Source of the DNA: Phytoamicus setariae
GTDB taxonomy: Bacteria > Pseudomonadota > Alphaproteobacteria > Rhizobiales > Rhizobiaceae
NCBI RefSeq assembly: GCF_016722925.1
Contig: NZ_JAEQNC010000003.1
Span: 434,001-498,000 of the forward strand
Direction of reading: 5' to 3'
DNA: 64,000 bases
Made by a program: the position numbers and the translations under genes
Shown: positions 36,409 through 44,993 of the stretch, piece by piece
How positions within the stretch are numbered: position 1 is the first letter of the stretch
Layout of the letters: every line of letters begins with the position of its first letter
The notes under the pieces: model-generated
What the model was told of the DNA's origin: nothing
The model's database searches: none
The model's input: only the letters and a program-made list of their open reading frames with translations

Positions 36409-38067
36409 TCAGGTCTTTGATGCCATCCAGTGGCGGCGTGCTTCCTGCTGTTCGGCAAGCTCGGCTTCGTCCCAATAGCCAATGAGAACGCCCGGCTCGA
36501 TCAGGGGATCGAAATGGGCAAACTTCTCGTCGGAGGTCGTCACCCAATCGTCCGACACCGTAATCCGGTTGGCTGGCGTCGCCATCCAGTGCTCGAGCGC
36601 CGCCCGCAGGCGGTTGACGACATAAGCCATTGCCGGGTCGCGGCCACGATCGACCAGTTCGTCGGGATCACCAGCGAGATCGAACAGCATCGGCGGCACT
36701 TCGGGCCCGGTTACCAGTTTGAACCGGCCATCGGTGATCATGAACAACCGGCATTCCGACACCGGCAGATCCAGCGCCAGGCGTGCACGTTCACCGGCAT
36801 AATCGTATTCGCTGACAGCGAAGCTGCGCCAATTTTGCGGGTTTTCGCCACGCACGAGCGGCAGCACCGAACGACCCTCCAGCACATGCGGCTTGGCTTT
36901 GCCGCCGAGATGTTCGAGGAAAGTCGGCGCCATGTCGATCATCTCGACCAGGCTATCGTTGACGGTCCCGCGCGTCGCATCCGCCTTCGGCGACGGATCG
37001 TAGACGATCATCGGCACTTTCACTGAAACATCGTGAAACATGTATTTCTCGCCAAGCCAATGGTCGCCGAGGTAATCGCCGTGGTCTGACGTGAAGACGA
37101 TCAGCGTGTCTTCGAACAGGCTCCGTTCCTCGAGAAACTTGAACAGCACTCCCATCTGGTCATCGATCTGCTTGATCAGCCCCATATAGGCCGGAATGAC
37201 CTTCTCACGTACCTCGTCACGGGAGAAATTCACCGAGAACCGCTCGGCCTGAAATGCCTTGAGCACCGGATGGGGATGGATGCGCTCTGCCTCGGATCGC
37301 ACCGGCGGCTTGACGTCGGCGCTCGAATACATGGCGTGGTAAGGCGCGGGCACGATGTAGGGCCAGTGCGGCTTGATGTAGGAGATATGTGCGCACCAGT
37401 TTTGCCCCTTGGCTTCGGCTTCCTCGATAAACCGCATGGCGCGCCGGGTCATGTAGGGCGTTTCCGAGTGCTCTTCGGGGATCCGGGCGGCCTTGTCGGC
37501 ATGGGTCAGCAGCCAGCCGTTGAAGTTTTCGCCGTCGTCGCCTTCACCGGAATTGGCCCAATACTCCCACGGATTGTCGGCATCGAAACCATGTTCGCGG
37601 AGGTAGGCGTCATAGGCGGGATCGGCATCGTAGTCGGAAGACGGGTGCAGCCCGTCGTCGCGCTCGTAGGGCTCGAAGCCGCATTGCGCCACATGCACCC
37701 CGATGATCGAATCCGGATCGATACCCAGCCGCTCCATACCCTCCTGATCGGCAACCATGTGGGTCTTGCCGATCAACGCACAGCGCACGTCGATTTCGCG
37801 CAGATGATCGCCCAGCGTCGGTTCGCCAACCCTCAGTGGAATGCCGTTCTGCGTCGAGCCATGCGAGCGCATGTAGCGACCGGTATAGGCGCTCATGCGG
37901 GACGGGCCACAGACGGTGGATTGCACATAGCAATTGGTGAACCGCACGCCGCGCGCCGCCAGGCTGTCGATATTCGGCGTCGAAAGCGTCGGGTGTCCAG
38001 CGCACGACAGGTAGTCGTAACGAAGCTGGTCGCACATGATGAAGAGAACGTTCTTGCGTTTGCCCAA
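36409..38067 (-). CDS. Cytoplasmic type I sulfatase / phosphonate monoester hydrolase-like
   Basis: A 552-residue member of the alkaline phosphatase superfamily sulfatases, without signal peptide. The metal and active-site start is NVLFIMCDQLRYDYLSCAG, and the formylglycine site is C53-G-P-S-R57 (CYVQSTVCGPSRMSAYTGRYMRSHG), a full CxPSR motif. Later motifs are IGKTHM, HWPYIVPAPYHAMY, FTSDHGDYLGDHWLGEKYMFHD. It resembles rhizobial arylsulfatase/phosphonate monoester hydrolases, so a sulfate ester or phosphonate ester is possible. It is followed upstream in the same operon by a TauABC-like importer, which should bring in the ester. An FGE gene at 43270 can mature C53. Confidence 0.9.
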   Translation of the reverse strand: MGKRKNVLFIMCDQLRYDYLSCAGHPTLSTPNIDSLAARGVRFTNCYVQSTVCGPSRMSAYTGRYMRSHGSTQNGIPLRVGEPTLGDHLREIDVRCALIGKTHMVADQEGMERLGIDPDSIIGVHVAQCGFEPYERDDGLHPSSDYDADPAYDAYLREHGFDADNPWEYWANSGEGDDGENFNGWLLTHADKAARIPEEHSETPYMTRRAMRFIEEAEAKGQNWCAHISYIKPHWPYIVPAPYHAMYSSADVKPPVRSEAERIHPHPVLKAFQAERFSVNFSRDEVREKVIPAYMGLIKQIDDQMGVLFKFLEERSLFEDTLIVFTSDHGDYLGDHWLGEKYMFHDVSVKVPMIVYDPSPKADATRGTVNDSLVEMIDMAPTFLEHLGGKAKPHVLEGRSVLPLVRGENPQNWRSFAVSEYDYAGERARLALDLPVSECRLFMITDGRFKLVTGPEVPPMLFDLAGDPDELVDRGRDPAMAYVVNRLRAALEHWMATPANRITVSDDWVTTSDEKFAHFDPLIEPGVLIGYWDEAELAEQQEARRHWMASKT

Positions 38068-38071
38068 GGGG

Positions 38072-38845
38072 TCAACCTTTGCTGCTGAGGTCTTGCGAGC
38101 GATAGTGCCAGAACAACCAGCGCTTCTCGAACTGGAAGACGAGGCTGTTGATGATCAGGCCCGCAAGCGAAATGAAGGCGATGCCGGCAAGCCCGCCGGC
38201 GATCTGGAAATTTTCCTGCTGCCGCTGGATGAACACGCCGATGCCGTTGGTGGCGAGCAGCATCTCCGAGGTCACACTGACGAGCAGCGCCGACGACACC
38301 GCCAGCCGGGCGCCGGTGGCGATCATCGGCAGCGAGGATGGCAGGTCAATATGCACCATCGCCTCGAAGCGCGTGAGGTGCAGCGCCCGCGCAACGAGGT
38401 TCGCCGATGGATGCACGGTCTTGGACGCTTCATACGTATTCATCAGCAGCGGCACGGCGGCTGCATAGGCGATAATGACGATCTTGGCACCATCGCCGGT
38501 TCCGGCAAACAGCATGACCAGCGGCACCACGGCCGGCGGCGGCAGGGTCGCCAGCATATCGATCGCCGGCTCAAGGATCTGGCCCAGAAGCTTCAGCCGG
38601 CCAAGCAGGATGCCGCACGGGATTGCCAAGGCCGCGGCGATGAGGAAACCGATGCCCGCACGGGCCAACGTATGGCCAAGCTGTCCGACAATGGCCGGAT
38701 AAAGCTTGGCAATGGACATCATGACCTGCCATGGACCGGGAAACAGCGGCGTATGCGCCCGGATGGCCAGGCCCTGCCAGACCAGCAGGATGACAAGCGG
38801 CAAAACCAACGCGTTCCAGGCTATTTTCTTGTGAAGCGACGTCAT
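38072..38845 (-). CDS. Taurine/sulfonate-type ABC transporter permease
   Basis: A 257-residue membrane permease of the SsuC/TauC type (BPD_transp_1). The EAA-like loop is visible in KTVHPSANLVARALHLTRFEAMVHIDLPSSLPMIATGARLAVSSALLVSVTSEMLLATNGIGVFI. Its start overlaps the end of the other permease gene by 4 bp (38842-38845). It is 4 bp from the sulfatase gene, so the sulfatase and the transporter form one operon. Confidence 0.9.
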   Translation of the reverse strand: MTSLHKKIAWNALVLPLVILLVWQGLAIRAHTPLFPGPWQVMMSIAKLYPAIVGQLGHTLARAGIGFLIAAALAIPCGILLGRLKLLGQILEPAIDMLATLPPPAVVPLVMLFAGTGDGAKIVIIAYAAAVPLLMNTYEASKTVHPSANLVARALHLTRFEAMVHIDLPSSLPMIATGARLAVSSALLVSVTSEMLLATNGIGVFIQRQQENFQIAGGLAGIAFISLAGLIINSLVFQFEKRWLFWHYRSQDLSSKG

Positions 38846-39621
38846 ACCGTGCGCTCCGTCATGCGGATGTGCCAGCCGGTGACCCGCCAGCGGGCGAAGT
38901 TGATGACGCTGTTCATGATCACACCATTCAGCGCGCAGACGAACATCAGCGCGAAGACTTCGGGAATACGGGTGGCGAAAGCCTTGCGGATCAGCATGAA
39001 GCCGAGGCCGTCGCGACCGGCGAGCATTTCCGCCACCACCACCGCAATCAGGCTGATGGTCGATGCATAGCGAATGCCGGCAAAGATCTCCGGCCAGGCG
39101 GCGGGCAACTTGATCTGGAACAGGATCTCACGGTCGGAAAGCCCGAGCATCTTGCCGGTCTTGACCTGTACATCGCTGACGGCGGAAAGGGCCGCTGCGC
39201 CATTCAGATATGGCGGCCAGATCGTCACCAGAATGATGATAAAGGCATAGAGCTTGAAGCCGAGCCCGAGCATGAACACCGCCATCGGCACCAGTGCGGC
39301 CGGCGGAATGGGCTGGACCAGCGCCGCGATCGGCCGGAAGCCGGCGCGAAAGGTGGGAGAGATCTCGGCGAGCAGCGCCAGCGCCACCCCGATCAGCGAG
39401 GCGCCAATGATTCCGATAATCGCGCGCGTCAATGTCAGCGCATCCCCCGCGAGCAACTCGCCGGAAACCAGCATCGACCAGAAGCCTTCAGCGATTTCCG
39501 GGATCGACGGGAAATATTTGTGCGGCACGATCTCCAGCATCGCCACCACCTGCCAGATCGCCATGATCAACAGCAGCGAGATGAGGGCGCGCGACCGCAA
39601 GAGCCATTTTTCAAACCACAT
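38842..39621 (-). CDS. Taurine/sulfonate-type ABC transporter permease, second subunit
   Basis: A 259-residue permease homologous to its neighbour, with the loop KTGKMLGLSDREILFQIKLPAAWPEIFAGIRYASTISLIAVVVAEMLAGRDGLGFMLIRKAF. Two different permease subunits suggest a heterodimeric channel. SsuC/TauC systems usually have one, as a homodimer. Starts 4 bp after the ATPase gene. Confidence 0.9.
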   Translation of the reverse strand: MWFEKWLLRSRALISLLLIMAIWQVVAMLEIVPHKYFPSIPEIAEGFWSMLVSGELLAGDALTLTRAIIGIIGASLIGVALALLAEISPTFRAGFRPIAALVQPIPPAALVPMAVFMLGLGFKLYAFIIILVTIWPPYLNGAAALSAVSDVQVKTGKMLGLSDREILFQIKLPAAWPEIFAGIRYASTISLIAVVVAEMLAGRDGLGFMLIRKAFATRIPEVFALMFVCALNGVIMNSVINFARWRVTGWHIRMTERTV

Positions 39622-39625
39622 CGCC

Positions 39626-40426
39626 TCAGGCCTTTTCCGCGATCGGCGCCTGGGCGCGGAACCGCCGGATCGCCGCCATCACATCGTGGCGGATCTCGAG
39701 GAAACGCGCGTCCTCGCGGGTGGTGATCTGGTCACGCTTCTTGCCGAGATCGACGACAATATCGTGATCGACACGCGTCGGTCTCCGGGTCAGCACGACG
39801 ACGCGATCGGCCATGTAGACGGCCTCGTCGACATCGTGGGTGACGAGGATGCAGGTCTGCTGGAAACGTTCGGCAAGCTCGAGCAACAGATCCTGCATGT
39901 CGGCGCGCGTCTGCGCATCGACCGCGGCCAGCGGCTCGTCGAGCAGCAGCAACTCGCTTTGCGATGCCAGGCCCCGGGCAATGGCCACACGCTGCTGCAT
40001 GCCGCCGGAAAGTTGCCAGGGGTAATGATCGGCAAAACCTTCGAGGCCGACGGCGGCGAGCAATTCGCGGCCACGCGCCTGCTTCTCTGCCTTGGCCTGA
40101 ACCTTGTCGCGCACCATGCCGAAGACGACGTTGTCGAGATTGCTCTTCCAGGCAAACAGCGAGCGCGAGTAATCCTGGAACACGACTGAAATTCCGGGCG
40201 TAGGCCCGCTCAGCTTCCGGCCTTTGAAGCTGACATCGCCGCCGTCCAGTTTTAGCAGGCCAGCCAGCGCCATCAACAACGTGGTCTTGCCGCAACCGGA
40301 GGGGCCGACAATCGAGACGAATTCACCGCGCTTGACTGAAAAGCTGATCCCGTCGAGGATTTTCAACGCGCCGGGGCCTGAACCGTAGGCCTTGGCGAGT
40401 TCTCGCGCATCCAGCATCACATCCAT
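39626..40426 (-). CDS. Taurine/sulfonate-type ABC transporter ATP-binding protein
   Basis: A 266-residue ATPase of the SsuB/TauB class. Walker A is VGPSGCGKTTLLMALAG, signature QLSGGMQQRVAIARGLASQSELLLLDEPLAAVDAQTR, and the switch histidine is in ILVTHDVDEAVYMADRVVVL. The frame is open upstream, but ATG 40426 is preceded by GGAGA at a suitable distance; ATG 40417 is the alternative. A hairpin separates it from the binding-protein gene. Confidence 0.92.
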   Translation of the reverse strand: MDVMLDARELAKAYGSGPGALKILDGISFSVKRGEFVSIVGPSGCGKTTLLMALAGLLKLDGGDVSFKGRKLSGPTPGISVVFQDYSRSLFAWKSNLDNVVFGMVRDKVQAKAEKQARGRELLAAVGLEGFADHYPWQLSGGMQQRVAIARGLASQSELLLLDEPLAAVDAQTRADMQDLLLELAERFQQTCILVTHDVDEAVYMADRVVVLTRRPTRVDHDIVVDLGKKRDQITTREDARFLEIRHDVMAAIRRFRAQAPIAEKA

Positions 40427-40447
40427 CCGTTGTCTCCATAGAAAAAG

Positions 40448-40469
40448 GGCCGGCATGGAGGTGCCGGCC
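40448..40469 (-). promoter_or_regulatory. Intercistronic hairpin after the binding-protein gene
   Basis: GGCCGGCA (40448-40455) and TGCCGGCC (40462-40469) form a perfect 8-bp stem with a 6-nt loop. It lies directly downstream of the binding-protein stop codon and just before the ATPase gene. No T-run follows on the coding strand. The function is probably a higher level of the binding-protein mRNA relative to the rest of the operon. Confidence 0.6.
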
Positions 40470-40483
40470 AAGTGCTCGATCAC

Positions 40484-41464
40484 TCAATCGGCAAGATTGT
40501 CGACCATCTCGTCCGCTGTCACCGGCGCGGGGAGCATTCCGGTTTTGTGCATGGCATCGAGCAATTTCTGAACGTCGGCGGTCGAGATGGACATATCCGC
40601 CTTGACGATCGGCAGCTGGAACGTCTTGGCGGTATCCGCCGTCAGGCCGAGGAATTCGACGGCAGCCGCCTCTTCCTTGGCGCGATCGGCCTGCATCTCC
40701 TTGCGGGCCGCATCTGTCACCTCGGCAAACTTCTTCAGGACGTCACGATTGGCGACGAGATATTCGTCGGTGGCAAAGACCACGTCATTGATGACAGGCT
40801 CCTTCTCATCGGCCAGCATGCCCTCGGCAATCACCGTTGCATCGATTGCCTTGTTGGCCGAGATCGAGGAATAGAACGGATTGACCGTGCAGGCCGCATC
40901 GATGCTTGCCTGCTCGAGCGCGGCCTCCTGTTGCGGGAACGGCAACACCACGGGCTCGATATCGTCGAAGGTGACGCCGGCCTTCATAAGATGGTCGCGC
41001 CATGCCAGTTCGCAAAGACTGCCATTGGCGTTGAAGGAAATCTTCTTGCCCTTGATGTCGGCGATTTTTGCGACGCCCGATGCCTTGGAAGCAACCAGCC
41101 AGATGAATTTCTTGTCCGGATCCACTTCGTGACCGAGCGCCAGAACCATCTTGACGTTGACACCGTTGAGGCGCGCATTGATTGGCGGCACCGGCGCGGC
41201 ATAGCCGATATCGGCATCGCCCGACGCGATGGCAGCGACAACGGCCGGACCTCCCTGAACCTCCGTCAGTTCGAGATCGATACCCGCCTTCTCGTAGGCG
41301 CCGGCCTTTTTTGCGGCCATGATCGGCAACATGCTGTCAGCCAGGAGATAGGCAAACCGAAGCTTGACGTTCTCTGCCTGGGCCACGGCAGTCGCGGCGG
41401 AGAGAACGAGCAAGGTGGCTGAAAGTGTGGCGGCTGTCTTCCTGAGCAAATTCATGACTGGCAT
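40484..41464 (-). CDS. ABC transporter substrate-binding protein (NMT1/SsuA/TauA-like)
   Basis: A 326-residue periplasmic binding protein with a Sec signal (LLRKTAATLSATLLVLSAATAVAQA, cleavage near residue 28). The mature part is NVKLRFAYLLADSMLPIMAAKKAGAYEKAGIDLELTEVQGGPAVVAAIASGDADIGYAAPVPPINARLNG, typical of the NMT1/SsuA group that binds sulfonates, taurine, nitrate or related ligands. ATG 41464 has AAAAGGGG upstream. First gene of the importer-sulfatase operon, divergent from a MarR gene. The sulfatase suggests an organosulfate as the ligand. Confidence 0.9.
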   Translation of the reverse strand: MPVMNLLRKTAATLSATLLVLSAATAVAQAENVKLRFAYLLADSMLPIMAAKKAGAYEKAGIDLELTEVQGGPAVVAAIASGDADIGYAAPVPPINARLNGVNVKMVLALGHEVDPDKKFIWLVASKASGVAKIADIKGKKISFNANGSLCELAWRDHLMKAGVTFDDIEPVVLPFPQQEAALEQASIDAACTVNPFYSSISANKAIDATVIAEGMLADEKEPVINDVVFATDEYLVANRDVLKKFAEVTDAARKEMQADRAKEEAAAVEFLGLTADTAKTFQLPIVKADMSISTADVQKLLDAMHKTGMLPAPVTADEMVDNLAD

Positions 41465-41545
41465 TTCAGATCCCCTTTTGGTCGTGGCTTGCGATGCGGC
41501 TGCGTTCATGCGACCTAGCCATTAGGTGAAATCTGTGAGAATTGC

Positions 41546-41558
41546 TTGACAATGTCAA
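41546..41558. promoter_or_regulatory. Palindrome over the marR start codon
   Basis: TTGACA and TGTCAA surround a single A in a perfect 13-bp palindrome. It overlaps the ATG of the MarR gene (41552-41554) and lies 82 bp from the start of the divergent importer gene. A MarR dimer bound here could block its own translation initiation region or promoter. Confidence 0.5.
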
Positions 41559-42052
41559 ACAAAAAATTGCCGACCGTTCCCGTCGAGGTCATGGACCCCA
41601 TCCCATCGCCTTGGGCAAAGCCCCGGGATATCCGCGACCTGTTTTCCTACAGGCTCGCCTATATGGTGCGGCTGAACGATCGCCACGCGCAGACCGTGCT
41701 GATCGACCAGTTCGGCCTGACACTCGGAGAATGGCGGACGCTGGCGACGATCAACTATCTCGGTCGACCCTCATTGCGACATCTGGCGCGGACAACCCAG
41801 CAGGACGAAGGGCAATTGAGCCGTTATGTCAGCGGATTGATCAAGCGCGACCTGCTTGCGAAGAAGCCGAGCGAGACGGACCAGCGCATGGTCGAATTGA
41901 CGCTGACAGAGAAAGGCGAAGCCTTGCATCAGGATGTCATGACCTTCGCCTGGCGCCTCAATCAGGATATTTTCGTCGACCTCGACGAAAACGAGCAAAC
42001 GCAGCTTATTTCCTTGTTGGACAAGCTCTTCCAATCGATTAGCCGGCTTTAG
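41552..42052 (+). CDS. MarR family transcriptional regulator
   Basis: A 166-residue winged-helix regulator: LFSYRLAYMVRLNDRHAQTVLIDQFGLTLGEWRTLATINYLGRPSLRHLARTTQQDEGQLSRYVSGLIKRDLLAKKPSETDQRMVELTLTEKG (about residues 31-125), the full MarR domain with the D-R-M wing. It is divergent from the organosulfate importer-sulfatase operon and is probably its repressor. A TTG two codons upstream is an alternative start. Confidence 0.9.
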   Translation: MSNKKLPTVPVEVMDPIPSPWAKPRDIRDLFSYRLAYMVRLNDRHAQTVLIDQFGLTLGEWRTLATINYLGRPSLRHLARTTQQDEGQLSRYVSGLIKRDLLAKKPSETDQRMVELTLTEKGEALHQDVMTFAWRLNQDIFVDLDENEQTQLISLLDKLFQSISRL

Positions 42053-42067
42053 ATATTGCTACGCCTC

Positions 42068-42081
42068 GGGGGGGGGGGGGG
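42068..42081 (+). repeat. 14-base poly-G tract
   Basis: A run of 14 G lies 16 bp after the marR stop codon. It is outside recognisable genes; the small frame crossing it (42056-42394) has no credible protein. Homopolymers this long are rare in GC-rich alphaproteobacterial chromosomes. Confidence 0.9.
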
Positions 42082-42236
42082 AGAGCATGACCATCACGTC
42101 GCGCTCGGCGCCACAGCGATGGCGGCACGCTCTCAAGGGGACGCGGTAACGATCCGCCTCAACCCGACAGGAAACGAACCGGCCCAATTGGCAATGTGTT
42201 CGCCAGGCGGACAAACCATTGGCCGCCCATTTGCTA

Positions 42237-43238
42237 TCATTTCTCGAAGTCGTAGACCTTCTTCCAATCATTCTTCATATCGACCAACACCCAGCCCCGC
42301 TCTGGCGCCTCGGTCATGGCCTTGTCGAGCCGGCCGACTTTGGTGTCGCGATCATAAGCATACTCGCGCGCGCTGTCGGTGTGATGAACAATGATGCCAA
42401 GGCTTGGCCCACCGCGCGCGGTCACCCAACGCAGCATTTCATAGTCGCCATCGGAGTTGCCGGCGACGAAAATCGGGCGCCGACCGATGTGATTGTTGAT
42501 TCCGACTGGCTTGCCAGGACCGTCATCGATGAAATTCACCTTGGGCTCACGCATCAAATAGGGGATGTCATCCTTCAGAACATATTTGGTGACGATACTG
42601 CTGCCGATCACCTGTTCCGGCGGGATGCCGTACATCTGATCGGTCTGTGGCCGCATGAACTCTATGCCGCCGCCCGAGACGATGTAGGTCTTGAATCCAT
42701 TGGCTCGCAGAAAGTCGAGCAGCTCCCGCATCGGGACGAAAGTCAGGTCGTTGTAGGGGCGCTTGAATTTAGGATGCCGAGCTGTTGCAAACCAATCTGA
42801 CACGATCTTTTGGAACGCATCCGTCGACATGCCGGCATGGGTCTCCATGCCGATTTCCATGATGCCCTTTTCGCCGCTTGCCTCCACTCCCTTCATGTCA
42901 CCGGCGAGAATGGACTTGAACGGCTCGTTTTCCTTCCATTCCGGGTGCTCGGGTGCCAGGGCTTTCACCCGGTCGAGCATGAAGGCGAACTGGAAATAGA
43001 TCGGATGCTCCGTCCAGAGCGTCCCATCGTTGTCGAAAACCGCTATGCGATCCTCGACAGGCACAAATTTCGGGTCACCTTGTGTCGTCACGTCCTTGAC
43101 GAAATCGATGATGGCTTTGCGGGTCGGACCGTCATTCCACGTGGCCAGGTCCTCGGCCTGTGCAGCCAGAGGCATCAGCAGCGATGTACAAAATACAATC
43201 ACAGTCGCAAGGATGCGAACCGGGTTGAGATGTCTCAA
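42237..43238 (-). CDS. Exported HAD-family phosphatase
   Basis: A 333-residue hydrolase with a signal peptide (LNPVRILATVIVFCTSLLMPLAAQA) and a haloacid dehalogenase fold. Motif I is VFDNDGTLWTEHP, motif II is in TYIVSGGGIEFMRP, and motif IV in PIFVAGNSDGDYEML. This matches a group of periplasmic HAD phosphatases often found beside FGE-like genes. I chose a TTG start at 43238 because GGAGGACG lies 8 bp upstream and the signal peptide begins there. The gene is 31 bp downstream of the FGE gene, so they are cotranscribed. The substrate is unknown. Confidence 0.85.
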   Translation of the reverse strand: MRHLNPVRILATVIVFCTSLLMPLAAQAEDLATWNDGPTRKAIIDFVKDVTTQGDPKFVPVEDRIAVFDNDGTLWTEHPIYFQFAFMLDRVKALAPEHPEWKENEPFKSILAGDMKGVEASGEKGIMEIGMETHAGMSTDAFQKIVSDWFATARHPKFKRPYNDLTFVPMRELLDFLRANGFKTYIVSGGGIEFMRPQTDQMYGIPPEQVIGSSIVTKYVLKDDIPYLMREPKVNFIDDGPGKPVGINNHIGRRPIFVAGNSDGDYEMLRWVTARGGPSLGIIVHHTDSAREYAYDRDTKVGRLDKAMTEAPERGWVLVDMKNDWKKVYDFEK

Positions 43239-43269
43239 GATGACGTCCTCCTTTGAATTTATGCTCTGT

Positions 43270-44256
43270 CTACGGGCGCTTGACGCAACGAAAACCAACA
43301 TGGCTGGTGGATGTGTCGTCAGGCTCGGCGTGGCGAGCCGCTGGCCGGTAGCGGCGGCAATAGTTGGGGGCACAGAGATGCGAGCCGCCCTTCAATACGC
43401 GGCGTGTAATGCGGATTTCCGGCTGCCGCGGATCGTAGCTTGCATCGGCAGGCCCGCCGCGCGGATTGCTCGGGATACAGCAGGATTTTGCGGCCGGCTC
43501 GGAATGGCGGGTAGACCAATAGTCGCTCGTCCACTCCCAGACATTGCCGATCATATCGTAGAGGCCGTAGCTGTTGGGGGGAAAGCTGCGCACGGCGGAG
43601 GTTCGTTCCGTCCCTTTCGGCTTCAAGCTCTGATGCGGGAAAATTCCGTGCCACGTGTTGGCAAGCCGCTTACCACCCGGCGTCAACTCATCGCCCCATG
43701 CATATTCCGCTTCGTCGAGGCCGGCACGCGCCGCAAGCTCCCATTCGGCCTCGGTGGCCAGATCGAGACCAGCCCAGTCCGCATAGGCCTTGGCATCCGA
43801 ATAGGCGACATGCACGACTGGATGGTCGAACTTTCCGCGGATGTCGCTACGCGGCCCCAGCGGATGGCGCCAGTCGGCCCCGAATTTGAAGGTCCACCAT
43901 TGGCTGAAGTCATTGGTCGAGACCGGATGCTTGGGTTGCGTGAAAACCAGAGAGCCGGCGCGCATCATTTCCGGCAGCGCACCGGGATAATCGTCCGGGT
44001 TTGGGGCTTTCTCCGCCATGGTGATGTATCCAGTCGCCTTGACGAATTCGGCGAATTGACGATTGGTCACAGGCGTTGTGTCGATCCAGAAGCCATCCAC
44101 TGAAACCGGATGGACGGGCGCTTCCTCCGGGTAGTGATTGTTTGAGCCCATCAGGAAGGTCCTGCCGGGAATCCATGCCATTTCCCGCCCATCGAGAAAT
44201 AGCTTATCCGAAGCGTTCGTCACAATGTTCGATTGGTTTTCTGCGAGCAAAGCCAT
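43270..44256 (-). CDS. Formylglycine-generating enzyme (SUMF1/FGE)
   Basis: A 328-residue FGE-type protein that oxidises the CxPxR cysteine of sulfatases to formylglycine. The N-terminus has MAWIPGRTFLMGSNNHYPEEAPVHPVSVDGFWIDTTPVTNRQFAEFV. The middle has TEAEWELAARAG and the C-terminus NVWEWTSDYW. The two catalytic cysteines of genuine FGE are present as C295 and C300 (GGSHLCAPNYCRRYRPAARH), followed by HVGFRCVK. EgtB and PvdO relatives lack this Cys pair. The sulfatase with a CGPSR site lies at 36409, so it is the probable client. Upstream is a region rich in GTAAC sites. Confidence 0.92.
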   Translation of the reverse strand: MALLAENQSNIVTNASDKLFLDGREMAWIPGRTFLMGSNNHYPEEAPVHPVSVDGFWIDTTPVTNRQFAEFVKATGYITMAEKAPNPDDYPGALPEMMRAGSLVFTQPKHPVSTNDFSQWWTFKFGADWRHPLGPRSDIRGKFDHPVVHVAYSDAKAYADWAGLDLATEAEWELAARAGLDEAEYAWGDELTPGGKRLANTWHGIFPHQSLKPKGTERTSAVRSFPPNSYGLYDMIGNVWEWTSDYWSTRHSEPAAKSCCIPSNPRGGPADASYDPRQPEIRITRRVLKGGSHLCAPNYCRRYRPAARHAEPDDTSTSHVGFRCVKRP

Positions 44257-44330
44257 TCTCCTTCTATGAAGGCGGTCTTAGGACGGCAACCCGTGAACCT
44301 TTTGCCATTCGCACGAGGCCGCATGAAGTA

Positions 44331-44609
44331 CGTTACGGTAACATTTGACGTAACAGGCGTCGCCAAAAACCGGATGAATCGCTGCAGCAGGGCCAAGCAT
44401 TTCGCACATATCTCCGGTGGTCCTGTTCACCTGCGCACTGCGAATTGAAAATCTGTGCCTGTAACGTTCCGTCGAACGACCGTTGCGTTACGGTAACATA
44501 GGAACCTTTTCCGATGGTTGGCTATCTGGCAGCCCTCGACCTAGCCAGGAAAGCAAGGCCCCCTTCGTGGGTTAGCCCCACGATTTACAGCGTTATGTAA
44601 CCGTAACGT
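44331..44609. promoter_or_regulatory. Repeated GTTAC-N-GTAAC operator-like sites upstream of FGE
   Basis: ACGTTACGGTAACAT at 44331-44345 and GCGTTACGGTAACAT at 44485-44499 share 14 of 15 bases and contain the palindrome GTTAC-G-GTAAC. The third, ATGTAACCGTAACGT at 44595-44609, is an inverted near copy (one mismatch). Extra GTAAC pentamers occur at 44351 and 44461, and another at 45024 beyond this region. The cluster lies between the divergent FGE and 88-aa protein genes and probably binds a dimeric regulator. Confidence 0.7.
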
Positions 44610-44726
44610 ACTCGCTTCCTCCGTGGCATTGCGTCATATTTACGACAGGGTGCCCGTCACCAAATTTCAAAAATACTCTGCGGTGGCTGATGCTCCGAAA
44701 ATCCTCGAAACACAGTTTCGTGAACG

Positions 44727-44993
44727 ATGATGTCCAGAGAAGGCTTGTCAAAGGGACTCCTGAAACTCATGGTCCGGCTCCCCGCCCTGCGGAGCGAGCT
44801 GCAGCGCCGGCATGCCCACGAGCAGGCGCTGCGAGATCTTTGCGATGCCTATGACGAGGCAACCCACGTGCTTGCCCTGATGCGAAACAACCCCCATCCC
44901 GACCGCGAGATTATTGCCGATTACGAGAGCGTCTGCGGTGGCATCGAGGGTGAAGTCATCGAGTTGTGCTCTGCGCGGCGGTCGAGTGTCTGA
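44727..44993 (+). CDS. Small protein of unknown function (88 aa)
   Basis: An 88-residue hydrophilic, probably helical protein: LSKGLLKLMVRLPALRSELQRRHAHEQALRDLCDAYDEATHVLALM, then DREIIADYESVCGGIEGEVIELC. No signal peptide or membrane segment. The pattern of two long amphipathic helices is seen in small rhizobial proteins of no known role. It is divergent from FGE across the GTAAC-rich region and 138 bp ahead of the 608-aa TPR protein. I do not recognise a function. Confidence 0.6.
   Translation: MMSREGLSKGLLKLMVRLPALRSELQRRHAHEQALRDLCDAYDEATHVLALMRNNPHPDREIIADYESVCGGIEGEVIELCSARRSSV

Noticed and set aside
42056-42394. 112-residue plus-strand frame crossing the poly-G tract
   Set aside because: Contains the homopolymer and antisense of the HAD gene; no conserved sequence.
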